NCBI RefSeq assembly: GCF_008330945.1
Contig: NZ_CP043489.1
Location: forward strand, 4,041,501 to 4,105,500
Length of the DNA stretch: 64,000 bases
Origin: Labrys sp. KNU-23
GTDB taxonomy: Bacteria > Pseudomonadota > Alphaproteobacteria > Rhizobiales > Labraceae
Reading direction: 5' to 3'
Shown: one piece after another, positions 1 to 9,019 of the stretch
Layout of the letters: every line of letters begins with the position of its first letter
Numbering within the stretch: position 1 is the first letter of the stretch
Made by a program: the position numbers and the translations under genes
Notes under the pieces: generated by a model
What the model was told of the DNA's origin: nothing
Seen by the model: the letters and a program-made list of their open reading frames with translations, nothing else
The model's database searches: none

Positions 1-1017
1 CGCGAGGAGATCCTGGTGTCGCCCCAGATCGAAGGTTACGCGGTCGACAAGATCATGGTGGAGGAAGGCGATCGCGTCAGCGAAGGCCAGGTGCTGGCAG
101 AACTCTCGACCACGACCATCGACACCTCGCTTGCCCAGAACGAGGCTCAGACCGCCAGGGCGGAGGCTGCGATCGCGCAGGCCGAGAGCGCCATTGCCGA
201 GGCCAAGGCCAATCAGGATCAGACGACCAGCGCCTATGCGCGTTCCAAGGCCCTGGTCCGGACCGGCAACACCACGGCCGAACAACTCGACCAGCGTGAA
301 GCCGCCGCCAAGATGGCGGATGCGCGTGCGGCGGCGGCCGAGCACGCCCTGACCGTGGCCAAGGCCGACAAGAAGCTCGCAGATGCCCAGCGTTCCGAAT
401 TGATGGTGCGCCTGGAGCACACCAAGGTGCGTGCGCCGGCGGCGGGCGTGATCAGCCGCCGGACTGCTCGTATCGGCGCGATCGCGTCGGCGTCCGGCGA
501 CCCCCTGTTCCGTATCATTCGCGACGGCGACGTCGAGCTTGAAGCGGATGTACCGGAGGCGACGCTGGCGCGCATCCGGTCCGGCATGGCGGCCGAAGTG
601 ACCACGGCGGGCCGCAAGGAACCCTTCGTGGCTCGCGTGCGCCTGGTTTCGCCCGAGGTCAATTCCGTCACGCGCCTGGGGCGTGTGCGCATCGCCATCG
701 ACCAGGCACCGGGCCTGACGATCGGTGCCTTTAGCCGTGCCAGCGTGGCGGTTGCCAGCCGCACGGGTGTGCTCGTGCCGCAGTCGGCCGTGCTCTATAC
801 CGAGGACGGCGCGACGGTGCAGATCGTGCATGACGGCGTCGTGGCGACCACGCCGGTCAAGCTCGGCCTGCGCACGGAAAAGCAGGCGGAGGTGGTCGAG
901 GGCGTCAAGGCCGGCGACACGGTGATCGCCACCGCCGGCACCTTCGTGCGCGACGGCGACAAGGTCAGCGCCGTCGGCGGGGCGGGCAAAGCCCAGCCCG
1001 CGACCGAGTCCGAGTGA
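1..1017 (+). CDS. RND efflux periplasmic adaptor subunit (HlyD/AcrA type), 5' end missing
   Basis: Membrane-fusion subunit that links an inner-membrane RND pump to an outer-membrane channel. The frame is open to base 1 (R-E-E-I-L-V before the GTG at 16), so the signal peptide and start lie upstream of the window. The visible part has half a lipoyl domain (IEGYAVDKIMVEEGDRV), a long Ala/Glu-rich alpha-hairpin coiled coil (about residues 30-135), the second lipoyl half (VRAPAAGVISRR), and beta-barrel and membrane-proximal domains ending TVIATAGTFVRDGDKV. It stops 7 bp before the pump gene and is surely co-transcribed with it. Substrate is not readable from sequence. Confidence 0.93.
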   Translation, partial: REEILVSPQIEGYAVDKIMVEEGDRVSEGQVLAELSTTTIDTSLAQNEAQTARAEAAIAQAESAIAEAKANQDQTTSAYARSKALVRTGNTTAEQLDQREAAAKMADARAAAAEHALTVAKADKKLADAQRSELMVRLEHTKVRAPAAGVISRRTARIGAIASASGDPLFRIIRDGDVELEADVPEATLARIRSGMAAEVTTAGRKEPFVARVRLVSPEVNSVTRLGRVRIAIDQAPGLTIGAFSRASVAVASRTGVLVPQSAVLYTEDGATVQIVHDGVVATTPVKLGLRTEKQAEVVEGVKAGDTVIATAGTFVRDGDKVSAVGGAGKAQPATESE

Positions 1018-1024
1018 GGCGCCG

Positions 1025-4000
1025 ATGTCGTTCAACGTCTCGGCCTGGTCCATTCGCAACCCAGTGCCTTCGATCGTCCTGTTCGTGGTGCTGATGGCGC
1101 TTGGCTGGGTCTCGTTCCAGAACCTGCCGATCACCAAATTCCCCAATATCGACATTCCTGTCATCACCGTGACCGTGACCCAGGTCGGCGCAGCGCCCTC
1201 CGAACTGGAGACGCAGGTGACGCGTAAGATCGAGGATGCCGTCACCAGCGTCGCCGGCGTCAAACATGTGCAGTCGACCGTCACGGACTCCACCTCGACG
1301 GTCGCCATCGAGTTCTGGCTGGGCACCAACACCGACCGCGTCCTCAACGACGTCAAGGATGCGGTGACCAAGATCCGTACCGAGCTGCCCCGTGACATCG
1401 AGGAGCCGGTGGTTGCGCGCCTCGAGATCGAGTCGCAGTCGATCATGACCTATTCGGCTACGGCCCCCGGCATGACGCTGGAGCAACTGTCCTGGCATGT
1501 CGACAATGTGGTGAAGCGGGACCTGCAGAGCCTGCGTGGCGTCGGCCGTGTCGACCGCATCGGCGGCGTGACGCGCGAGATCCGGGTGGCCGTCGATCCC
1601 GATCGCCTGCTTTCGCTCGGCATCACCGCCGCCGACGTCAACCGTGTGCTGAAGGCGACGACGGTCGACCTGTCGGGCGGCAAGGGCGAGGTCGGCAATC
1701 GCGAGCAGGCCATCCGGACCCTGGCCGGCGCCCATACGATCGACGAGCTCAAGGACACCAAGATCACGCTGCCCGGCGGGCGGCAGGTACGCCTCAACGA
1801 GATCGCCGACATCACCGACGCCTATGCCGACCAGACCTCGTTTGCGCGCATCAATGGCTCGACGCCGATCGTTGCCTTCTCCGTCTTCCGCTCCAAGGGA
1901 GCCAGCGACACGGTGGTGGCTGCCGCGGTCGCAGCCAAGGTCCAGGCGCTGCATGCGGCCCATCCCGAGGTCAGCTATGCGGTGGTGGACGATGGCGTCG
2001 CCTCGACCTATGGCAATTTCGAAGCGGCGATGCAGACTTTGGTGGAAGGCGCCATCCTCGCCGTCATCGTCGTGCTGATCTTCCTGCGCGACTGGCGGGC
2101 TACGCTGATCGCCGCCATTGCCTTGCCGCTCTCGGCCATCCCGACCTTCTGGGCGATGAGCATGATGGGCTTTTCGCTCAATCTCGTCAGCCTGCTCGCC
2201 ATCACGCTGGTCACGGGTATCCTGGTCGACGACGCCATCGTCGAGATCGAGAACATCGTCCGGCACATGAAGATGGGCAAGTCGCCCTATCGCGCCTCCA
2301 TCGAGGCGGCGGACGAGATCGGTCTCGCCGTGATGGCGATCACCATGACCATCATCGCCATCTTCGCGCCGGTGAGTTTCATGGGCGGCATCGTCGGCCA
2401 ATATTTCAAGCAGTTCGGCCTGACCGTGGCGGTGGCGGTGTTCTTCTCGCTGCTTGTCGCGCGCCTGATAACGCCGATGATGACCGCCTATTTCCTCAGG
2501 CCGCATGCCCATGTCGAGCCACGGGATGGCTGGATCATGCGGAGCTATACCCGCTTCCTGGAGATGACGCTGGCGCGCTGGTTCTCGCCCTATCTGACCA
2601 TCGTGGCCGGTTTTGGGCTCCTGATCGTGACCTTCGGTCTGATGGGCCTCCTGCCCCAGGGCTTCATTCCGCCGGAGGACAATGCCCGCGTCGTCATCTC
2701 CGCCGAGATACCGCCGGGTGGCAAGCTCGAGAATACCCAGGCCAAGACCGACGAAGTCGTCGCCGCCATCCGCAAGATCCCGGAAGTCGAGCAGGTCTTC
2801 GTCATCGGCGGCACTTCGCCGACCGGGCAGCTCGACCCGCGGCGCGCTGCGATCTATGTCAAGCTCACCAAGCGTGAGACCCGTGCGCGGCACCAGCTCG
2901 CGATCCAGGACGACATTGCGCATATCCTCACCGCCATTCCCGACATGCGGGCCTGGCGCGTCAACGACAATGGTGAGCGTGACGTCAACCTGGCGTTGAA
3001 GAGCAATGATCCCAAGGCCCTCGCCCTGGCGTCGTCGCGCCTGGAAGGCGCCATGCGCCATGTGCCCGGCTTCAACAATGTCGCAGCCAATACCGGCCTC
3101 GAGCGGCCGGAGGTGCGCATCCTGCCGCGAACCGACGATGCTGCGCGTTACGGCATCACCACCGAGCAGATTTCGGAGGCGGTGCGCGTGGCGACCATCG
3201 GCGATGTCGACGCCAACCTGGCCAAGTTCAATGCAGGGGACCGGCTGGTGCCGATCCGCGTGCAATTGACCGAGGAATCCCGTGGCAATCTCGGCCTGAT
3301 CGAAGCGCTCAGCCTGACCACCGCCTCGGGCGGCAGCGTGCCGCTATCGGCAGTGGCGGATGTCGAGTTCGGCCAGGGGCCTACCTCGATCGAGCGCAAT
3401 GACCGCGAGCGGCAGGTCAAGATCGGCGCGGACCTGCGCAAGGGGCTCGAGATCGGCGAGGCCCTGGAGCTGGCCATGGCCTTGCCAGAGGCCAAGAACC
3501 TGCCCAAGGGCGTGGTCTTCGCGCCTACCGGTGATGCCGAAGTGATGGCAGAGGTATTCTCGGGCTTTGCCATGGCGATGGGGACGGGCCTGCTGATGGT
3601 CGCGGGCGTGCTGGTGCTGCTGCTCGGCAGCCCCTTCCACGCCATCACCATCCTGCTCTCTCTGCCGCTGTCGCTGCTCGGCGTGGTCCTGGCGCTGCTC
3701 GCCACCCACAACTCGATCTCGATGCCGGTGGTGATCGGCATCCTGATGCTGATGGGCATCGTTACCAAGAACGCTATCATGCTGGTCGACTTCGCGGTGG
3801 AGAGGGTCAAGCATGGCATGCACCGCCATGACGCCATCATCGATGCCGGGCGCAAACGCGCGCGGCCGATCGTGATGACCACCATCGCCATGGTGGCCGG
3901 CATGGTGCCGACCGCGTTGGGGCATGGGGATGGCGGTGAGTTCCGGGCGCCGATGGCGATCGCCGTGATCGGCGGCCTGATCGTCTCCACCCTGTTGTCG

Positions 4001-4168
4001 CTGATCTTCGTGCCGTCCTTCTATGCGGTCATGGACGATCTCACCCGCGGCATTTCCTTCCTGTTCGGGCCCCTGGTGGGACCGAAGGACGATGCGGGGA
4101 AAGCCGGCACGCCTGCGGCGCTGGATAGCGGCCATGGCGGCAGGGGCACGGCTGCGGCGGCGGAGTAG
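1025..4168 (+). CDS. RND efflux transporter permease (AcrB/HAE1 type)
   Basis: Proton-driven inner-membrane drug/hydrophobe exporter of 1047 aa, the normal length for the family. The N-terminal TM1 (SIVLFVVLMALGWVSF) is followed by a porter domain, TM2-6 near residues 340-490, a second porter domain and TM8-12. TM4 carries GILVDDAIVEIEN (about residues 400-412) with the paired acidic residues of the proton relay, which marks it as a multidrug-type rather than a CusA metal-type pump. The GTKNAIMLVDF-like segment in TM10 (MGIVTKNAIMLVDFAVE) is also canonical. ATG follows GAGGCGCCG after the adaptor stop. No outer-membrane factor gene is adjacent downstream. Confidence 0.96.
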   Translation: MSFNVSAWSIRNPVPSIVLFVVLMALGWVSFQNLPITKFPNIDIPVITVTVTQVGAAPSELETQVTRKIEDAVTSVAGVKHVQSTVTDSTSTVAIEFWLGTNTDRVLNDVKDAVTKIRTELPRDIEEPVVARLEIESQSIMTYSATAPGMTLEQLSWHVDNVVKRDLQSLRGVGRVDRIGGVTREIRVAVDPDRLLSLGITAADVNRVLKATTVDLSGGKGEVGNREQAIRTLAGAHTIDELKDTKITLPGGRQVRLNEIADITDAYADQTSFARINGSTPIVAFSVFRSKGASDTVVAAAVAAKVQALHAAHPEVSYAVVDDGVASTYGNFEAAMQTLVEGAILAVIVVLIFLRDWRATLIAAIALPLSAIPTFWAMSMMGFSLNLVSLLAITLVTGILVDDAIVEIENIVRHMKMGKSPYRASIEAADEIGLAVMAITMTIIAIFAPVSFMGGIVGQYFKQFGLTVAVAVFFSLLVARLITPMMTAYFLRPHAHVEPRDGWIMRSYTRFLEMTLARWFSPYLTIVAGFGLLIVTFGLMGLLPQGFIPPEDNARVVISAEIPPGGKLENTQAKTDEVVAAIRKIPEVEQVFVIGGTSPTGQLDPRRAAIYVKLTKRETRARHQLAIQDDIAHILTAIPDMRAWRVNDNGERDVNLALKSNDPKALALASSRLEGAMRHVPGFNNVAANTGLERPEVRILPRTDDAARYGITTEQISEAVRVATIGDVDANLAKFNAGDRLVPIRVQLTEESRGNLGLIEALSLTTASGGSVPLSAVADVEFGQGPTSIERNDRERQVKIGADLRKGLEIGEALELAMALPEAKNLPKGVVFAPTGDAEVMAEVFSGFAMAMGTGLLMVAGVLVLLLGSPFHAITILLSLPLSLLGVVLALLATHNSISMPVVIGILMLMGIVTKNAIMLVDFAVERVKHGMHRHDAIIDAGRKRARPIVMTTIAMVAGMVPTALGHGDGGEFRAPMAIAVIGGLIVSTLLSLIFVPSFYAVMDDLTRGISFLFGPLVGPKDDAGKAGTPAALDSGHGGRGTAAAAE

Positions 4169-4294
4169 GGGAGATGGCTTGCCTTCGACCCCCTCCCGGG
4201 ATGAAGCGCCGGTCCCATGCTCCGGCGTCGTCCGGCCCAGGCTTTTACGATTCGAGATGCGCCGGCATCATCGAAAGCGACGATCGGGAATCCC

Positions 4295-4591
4295 ATGAAC
4301 TTCATGCCCTTGCCGGACCGCGATCCAACCCCTCGCGAACGAGCCTATCTGACGGCCCTGGAAGCGGGTGAACTGAGGCCTTCGATCAGTGGGCAGGCCG
4401 GACATATGTGCCGGAAATTCAGCTGGTGCGAGGCCGTCTTCCACCTGCCGGACGGTTCGCAGAAAACACGGTCGGAACTGCCCAGCCAGATGGATTCCAT
4501 CGCGGTGATCAAGGCGGGCTATCGCGCTATCGGCTATTGTCTCACTCCGCGCGGCAGGGCCGCGCTGGCGAGGTCCTCGGCGAAGAAGTAG
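4295..4591 (+). CDS. hypothetical protein (98 aa)
   Basis: I do not recognise the family. The ATG at 4295 (MNFMPLPDRDPTPRERAY) is preferred over an in-frame ATG at 4217 because the extra 26 residues are low-complexity, and GGGAA lies just ahead of 4295. The product is soluble, with an N-terminal RERAYLTALEAGELRP stretch and a C-terminal YRAIGYCLTPRGRAAL segment that resembles a short winged-helix tail. It has two cysteines in a C-x4-W-C spacing (MCRKFSWC). It lies between the RND pair and a convergent corA-like gene. A weakly supported but plausible small protein. Confidence 0.5.
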   Translation: MNFMPLPDRDPTPRERAYLTALEAGELRPSISGQAGHMCRKFSWCEAVFHLPDGSQKTRSELPSQMDSIAVIKAGYRAIGYCLTPRGRAALARSSAKK

Positions 4592-4620
4592 CGGGTTCCA
4601 TCGATGCCGGATGATCGAGC

Positions 4621-5607
4621 CTACAGCCAGTTCTTCCAGCGGAACAACACGTAGGGGGCGATGGCGACCACCACCATCAGGACCAGGGCCATCGGGTAGC
4701 CATGCGCCCATTTGAGCTCCGGCATGCTCTCGAAATTCATGCCGTAGACCGAGGCCACCAGGGTCGGCGGCATGAAGATCACGGCCATCACCGAAAAGAG
4801 CTTGATGATGTTGTTCTGCTCGAGATTGACCAGGCCGAGCGTGGCGTCGAGCAGGAACTGGATCTTGCCCGACTGAAAGGTCGCATGCTCCTCGAGCGAT
4901 TGCAGGTCGCGCAGTGTCATCTTGACTTCCTCGCGCAGTTCCGAGGGCACCTTGGCGGCCTTGAGGCCGGCCGAGAACCACAACAGCACCCGCTCGATCG
5001 AGACCAGGCTCTCGCGGGATTTCGAGACGAGATCGCCATGCCGTCCGAGTGCCTGCAAGGTACGCTGCAGGGTGGCGTTGCGATTGCCTTGCTTGACGGC
5101 ATCCTTGAACACGCTGCGCGAGAGCGCGTCGAGCCGCTCGCCGGTATCCTGCAGCACTTCGGCCGCGCGGTCGATGATGGCGTCGATCAGCCCGGCCATG
5201 ATCGCCTCGGGACCGCCACCACAGCCGCCGGGCTTGACCGCATGGCCGGTATAGGTGGTGAAGGATTTCGGCTCGCTGTAGCGCACCGTCACCAGCACGC
5301 TGGCGGTGAGGATGAAGGTTGCCGCCGAAATGACCGGCTCGCTGGTGTTGACGTTCACCAGGAGGCGGGTGGTCATGTAGCGCGTGCCGTTCTCCGACCA
5401 GATGAGTTCGGAGGGCTCGATATCGTCCATGTCCTCATGGGTGGGTATGGCGATGCCGAGCAGCGCCTCGACCTGCTGGTCCTCCTCGCGGGTCGGGTTG
5501 AGCAGGTCGATCCACATGACGTCCCCCGAGAGGGGCTCGCCGGGTTGCAGCGTATGGGGCAGCAGCCTGTCCTTGGTCGTCGGGCACAAGCGATGCGTGG
5601 TGATCAT
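4621..5607 (-). CDS. CorA-family divalent cation transporter
   Basis: Pentameric inner-membrane Mg2+/metal channel of the CorA/ZntB superfamily. The C-terminus has the diagnostic pore motif YGMNF at the end of TM1, then a short acidic loop and TM2 (MALVLMVVVAIAPYVLF) with the usual basic end. The large cytoplasmic N-terminal domain with long helices (TLRDLQSLEEHATFQSGKI) fits the CorA funnel. I chose the ATG at 5607 (MITTHRLCP) because AGGG precedes it; an in-frame ATG at 5643 would add 12 residues. It is convergent with the gene at 4295. Mg2+ versus Zn2+/Co2+ cannot be told from the GMN motif. Confidence 0.9.
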   Translation of the reverse strand: MITTHRLCPTTKDRLLPHTLQPGEPLSGDVMWIDLLNPTREEDQQVEALLGIAIPTHEDMDDIEPSELIWSENGTRYMTTRLLVNVNTSEPVISAATFILTASVLVTVRYSEPKSFTTYTGHAVKPGGCGGGPEAIMAGLIDAIIDRAAEVLQDTGERLDALSRSVFKDAVKQGNRNATLQRTLQALGRHGDLVSKSRESLVSIERVLLWFSAGLKAAKVPSELREEVKMTLRDLQSLEEHATFQSGKIQFLLDATLGLVNLEQNNIIKLFSVMAVIFMPPTLVASVYGMNFESMPELKWAHGYPMALVLMVVVAIAPYVLFRWKNWL

Positions 5608-5677
5608 GACGGGCCCTGCGACAAGGGAGTGAAGATTGCCCATCCCGCTAGCGGGGAAAGATGACGGCAGCGTGATT

Positions 5678-6301
5678 TCAATCGGTATCGGTCACAGCCA
5701 GCAGGAAAAGCCGTCGATGGCGCTTGTCAAGAACGACGAAGGTCTTGTCCCAGGCAATGTCGTGGAACCAGTCCGTCCAGGCCGTGTCACTGGTATGGAA
5801 GGCGATTTCGTCGAAGCGCAGGCCGAAGAGGGCATCGCAAAAGCGTAGCGCCAACGCCTTTTCCGGCATGCCCGAGCCGGTGGCGTGCCAGTACGCGCCG
5901 CCATGATAGAGAATTCTGGCGAGCAGGGCCTCCATCTCCTGGCCGTCATGGGGTTCGAATTCGATGTCGGGAAGCGGTGAGGGATCGATCTTCAGATCCG
6001 GCAAGCCGGCACGGATGGCTGGATGGACCAGGAGACGCGCCAGGACGTCATCGCGATGCAGCCGGTTGCGTCCGATATACCAATCCAGCGCCGGTTCGGC
6101 GCCGATTTCGAAAGCCGCAAACAGGGCGCCGGCATTGCAATGCGTCTGGCGAAACCGGGCGAGCAACTCGTCGATCACCGGAGCGGCGTGCGTAATGGGC
6201 GCAATCGCAACATGCGCCAAGGCCTGGTCCAGTTCGGCTTTCGTCGGCCGCCGGCCGGCACTTCCGGATCCGGACGGCTCCGGGGTGTCCGCCATGCTCA
6301 A
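5678..6301 (-). CDS. hypothetical protein (207 aa)
   Basis: Family not recognised. The product is soluble, without a signal peptide or membrane segments. The central part reads like an alpha-helical repeat (ALDWYIGRNRLHRDDVLARL) and the C-terminal third has conserved-looking aromatic clusters (YHGGAYWHATGSGMPEKAL, WTDWFHDIAWDKTFVVLD) followed by a basic end. The second Met (position 3, at 6295) is an equally good start. It lies between corA-like and TonB-domain genes on the same strand, with no obvious operon partner. Confidence 0.6.
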   Translation of the reverse strand: MSMADTPEPSGSGSAGRRPTKAELDQALAHVAIAPITHAAPVIDELLARFRQTHCNAGALFAAFEIGAEPALDWYIGRNRLHRDDVLARLLVHPAIRAGLPDLKIDPSPLPDIEFEPHDGQEMEALLARILYHGGAYWHATGSGMPEKALALRFCDALFGLRFDEIAFHTSDTAWTDWFHDIAWDKTFVVLDKRHRRLFLLAVTDTD

Positions 6302-6385
6302 TTCCGTCGCATCATCTCGGCGCGAGGCAGCCTTCGATCGATTCGGCTGCCGCCAGGATGAGGCAGGATGCCGCGGCTGTCGCGC

Positions 6386-6856
6386 TCAATTTGCGCCCGA
6401 TGGCTTGGCCTTGGGCGTGTTCTGGGGTTGAGGCCCGCCCCTGAAAAGAATTGGAAGCCGAAGCGAGAAGCTCTCTCCCGTCACATTGGCCGGCGGCTTG
6501 GGGAAGGGCGTGGCCCGCTTGAGCGCTTCCAGTGCAGCCTGATCGAATTCGCTCTGTCCGGACCCCTGCACCACCTTGGCTGACTGCACCTGCCCGTTGC
6601 GATCGAGGACAAACTGGACCATGACCTGTCCGGATGGCAGGGGCGGGGGCGCTTCGCCTTCCTTCAAGGGCGGCTGGGGCAGGTTCGGAAACCGGGTATT
6701 GGCCCCCACCTGCCTGAGCAGGGCTGCGTGCCAGCTTTTGGCATCGGTGATCGGCGGAGGGGTGGGAGCCGGCTTGGATTGCGCCCAGGCGGGGAATGCG
6801 GCCAAAAGCGCTCCAAGCAAAGCCAGGATCAGTGCAGGACGTTGAAAGGCAGACAT
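6386..6856 (-). CDS. TonB C-terminal domain protein, secreted
   Basis: 156 aa. A cleavable signal peptide (LILALLGALLAAFPAWAQS) is followed by a Pro-rich linker and a TonB C-terminal fold (GQVMVQFVLDRNGQV, then FDQAALEALKRATPFPKPP). This core normally touches TonB-box receptors or works in TolA-like envelope proteins. True TonB keeps an uncleaved N-terminal anchor with an S-H-L-x6-H motif; here the N-terminus looks cleavable, so it may be a soluble periplasmic relative. Start at 6856 (MSAFQRP) is chosen because the signal peptide begins there; an upstream ATG at 6913 would put 19 polar residues before it. The C-terminus is a Pro/Lys tail. Confidence 0.78.
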   Translation of the reverse strand: MSAFQRPALILALLGALLAAFPAWAQSKPAPTPPPITDAKSWHAALLRQVGANTRFPNLPQPPLKEGEAPPPLPSGQVMVQFVLDRNGQVQSAKVVQGSGQSEFDQAALEALKRATPFPKPPANVTGESFSLRLPILFRGGPQPQNTPKAKPSGAN

Positions 6857-6969
6857 GGATCGTTCCGGAAAGCTTGGGAACTCACTCTTGTTGCCTTTCC
6901 AGGAAGATTGCAAGCTCTTGATTTCACTATGGAATAGTTCTTATCGGGGCGGCTTTAGGCGGATGCTTC

Positions 6970-8787
6970 TTACCCTTCGATTTCCTCGCGCAGCATCTCC
7001 AGCGTCAGCCATTGCTCCTCGGCCTGCGCCTTCTCGGCATCGAGCTTGGCGAGCTGCTGGCTGAGCTCGGCGAATGTTTTCGAATCCTTGGCAAACAGGT
7101 CGGGATCGGCCAGCCGCTCCTGCAGGTTCGCCGCCTTGGCGGCAAGCTGGTCGATCTTGCCGGGCAGGGTTTCAAGGGCGTGCTTTTCCTTGAACGAAAG
7201 CTTGCGCCTGCCAGCGCGCTCCGGCGCCGAACCCGCCGCCTGGTCCGCTACGGCTGGCTTGGGCGTTTCAGCTTTCTCAGCCGGTTTACGAACCACGCCG
7301 GCGCCGCGCTGGGCGACCATGTCACTATAGCCGCCGGCATATTCCGTCCAGCGCCCGTCGCCTTCGCTCATCAGGATGGAGGTCGAGACCCGGTCCAGGA
7401 AGTCGCGGTCATGGCTGATGACGATGGCGGTGCCCTGATAGTCTCCGATCATCTCCTGCAGGAGATCGAGGGTCTCCAGGTCGAGATCGTTGGTCGGCTC
7501 GTCCAGCACCAGGAAATTGGAAGGTTTGGCAAGGGCGCGCGCCAGCATCAGCCGGCCGCGCTCGCCGCCCGACAGCACTGAAACCGGCGTGCGTGCCTGC
7601 TCCGGCGGGAACAGGAAGTCGCGCATATAGCCGATCACATGCTTGCGCTCGCCGCCGACCTCGACATAGTCCGAGCCGCCGCCGGTAAGCGTATCGCTGA
7701 GGGTCGTCTGTGGGTCCAGGCTCTCGCGGCGCTGGTCCAGCGTCACCATCTGCAGGCTGGCCCCGAGCTTCACCGTGCCGCTGTCCGGCGGGATGGCGCC
7801 GGTCAAGAGGTTGAGCAAAGTGGTCTTGCCGGCGCCATTGGGGCCGACGATACCGATCCTGTCGCCGCGGGCGATGCGAATGGCGAAATCCTTGACGATC
7901 GGGGGGCCGCCCCAGCTCTTGTTCACGCCAACGGCCTCGGCGACGAGCTTGCCGCTTTCCTCGCCCTCCGTCGTGGTCAGCTTCACCGTGCCGGTGACAC
8001 GGCGGGCATCGCGGCGCTCCTGGCGCAGGGCGGTGAGGTTGGCCATGCGGCGGACGTTGCGCTTGCGCCGGGCGGTCACGCCATAGCGCACCCAGTGCTC
8101 TTCCGCGACGATCTTGCGGTCGAGCTTCTGGCGGTCGCGCTCTTCTTCTTCGAGCACCTGGTCGCGCCACTCCTCGAAGAAGGCAAAACCGCGATCCATG
8201 CGCCGGGTTTGGCCGCGATCGAGCCAGACGGTGGCGCGCGACAGGTTCTCGAGGAAGCGCCGGTCATGGCTGATCAGCACCAGGGCCGAGCGCAACGAGC
8301 CGATTTCCTTTTCCAGCCATTCGATGGCCGGCAAGTCGAGATGGTTGGTCGGCTCGTCCAGCAGCAGGATGTCCGGTTCGGGGGCGAGCACGCGGGCAAG
8401 CGCCGCGCGCCGGGCTTCGCCGCCGGAGAGGTTGCCGGGGCTCTCCTCGCCGGTCAGGCCGAGTTCGTTGAGCAGATAAAGGGCGCGGTAATTGTCGTCG
8501 CCCGGCCCGAGACCCGCCTCGACATAGGCCAGCGTGGTGGCAAAACCGCTGAAATCCGGCTCCTGCGGCAGATAGCGCACCGTAGCGCCGGGGTGCACGA
8601 AACGTTCGCCGCGATCGGCCTCGATCAGGCCCGCGGCAATCTTGAGCAAAGTCGACTTGCCCGATCCGTTGCGGCCGACGAGGCAGAGCCTCTCGCCAGG
8701 AGCGATCGACAGATCGGCTCCCTCCAGGGTCGGGGTGCCGCCGAAGGTGAGATGGACGTCGCGCAGGAAGAGTAGGGGAGGAGCCAT
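6970..8787 (-). CDS. uup: ABC-F family ATPase, Uup-like
   Basis: 605 aa soluble tandem-ATPase of the ABC-F group, which acts on ribosomes or DNA rather than in transport. Two nucleotide-binding domains: Walker A GRNGSGKST and GPNGAGKTT, signatures NLSGGEARR and VLSGGERGR, Walker B LLLDEPTNHLDL and LVLDEPTNDLDL. The linker between them is rich in Arg/Lys/Glu (EEWRDQVLEEEERDRQKLDR), as in all ABC-F proteins. A C-terminal ~80-residue Lys/Glu/Ala coiled coil (ETLPGKIDQLAAKAANLQER) is the Uup-type DNA-binding tail, which is why I prefer Uup over EttA. Monocistronic, transcribed toward the TonB-domain gene. Confidence 0.92.
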   Translation of the reverse strand: MAPPLLFLRDVHLTFGGTPTLEGADLSIAPGERLCLVGRNGSGKSTLLKIAAGLIEADRGERFVHPGATVRYLPQEPDFSGFATTLAYVEAGLGPGDDNYRALYLLNELGLTGEESPGNLSGGEARRAALARVLAPEPDILLLDEPTNHLDLPAIEWLEKEIGSLRSALVLISHDRRFLENLSRATVWLDRGQTRRMDRGFAFFEEWRDQVLEEEERDRQKLDRKIVAEEHWVRYGVTARRKRNVRRMANLTALRQERRDARRVTGTVKLTTTEGEESGKLVAEAVGVNKSWGGPPIVKDFAIRIARGDRIGIVGPNGAGKTTLLNLLTGAIPPDSGTVKLGASLQMVTLDQRRESLDPQTTLSDTLTGGGSDYVEVGGERKHVIGYMRDFLFPPEQARTPVSVLSGGERGRLMLARALAKPSNFLVLDEPTNDLDLETLDLLQEMIGDYQGTAIVISHDRDFLDRVSTSILMSEGDGRWTEYAGGYSDMVAQRGAGVVRKPAEKAETPKPAVADQAAGSAPERAGRRKLSFKEKHALETLPGKIDQLAAKAANLQERLADPDLFAKDSKTFAELSQQLAKLDAEKAQAEEQWLTLEMLREEIEG

Positions 8788-9019
8788 GCGCGCCTTGTGC
8801 AGGCGGGCACGAGACGGGTCAAGCCTTCATTCGGTTCGCACTGTGTCCGAAGGCACGTCGCAGCCAGTCTGCTGGGCATAGATGAAGCCAATGTGAACGG
8901 CGGCGCGTTCACGAGAACGCGAGATAAAGAAATTCGGAACGTTGCAGCAAAGGCACAGCCGAACACTGAAGTCTTGCTTATTGTGTGCGTCGGTTCTCCC
9001 GATCCCAGTAGGATGTATA

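Noticed and set aside
965-3265. 766-codon open frame on the minus strand antisense to the RND adaptor and pump
   Set aside because: Composition is His/Asp/Arg/Gly-rich and low-complexity, as expected for the antisense frame of a GC-rich gene; the plus-strand protein has all RND motifs.
4702-5664. 320-codon plus-strand frame opposite the corA-like gene
   Set aside because: Antisense artefact; the minus strand carries the GMN pore motif.
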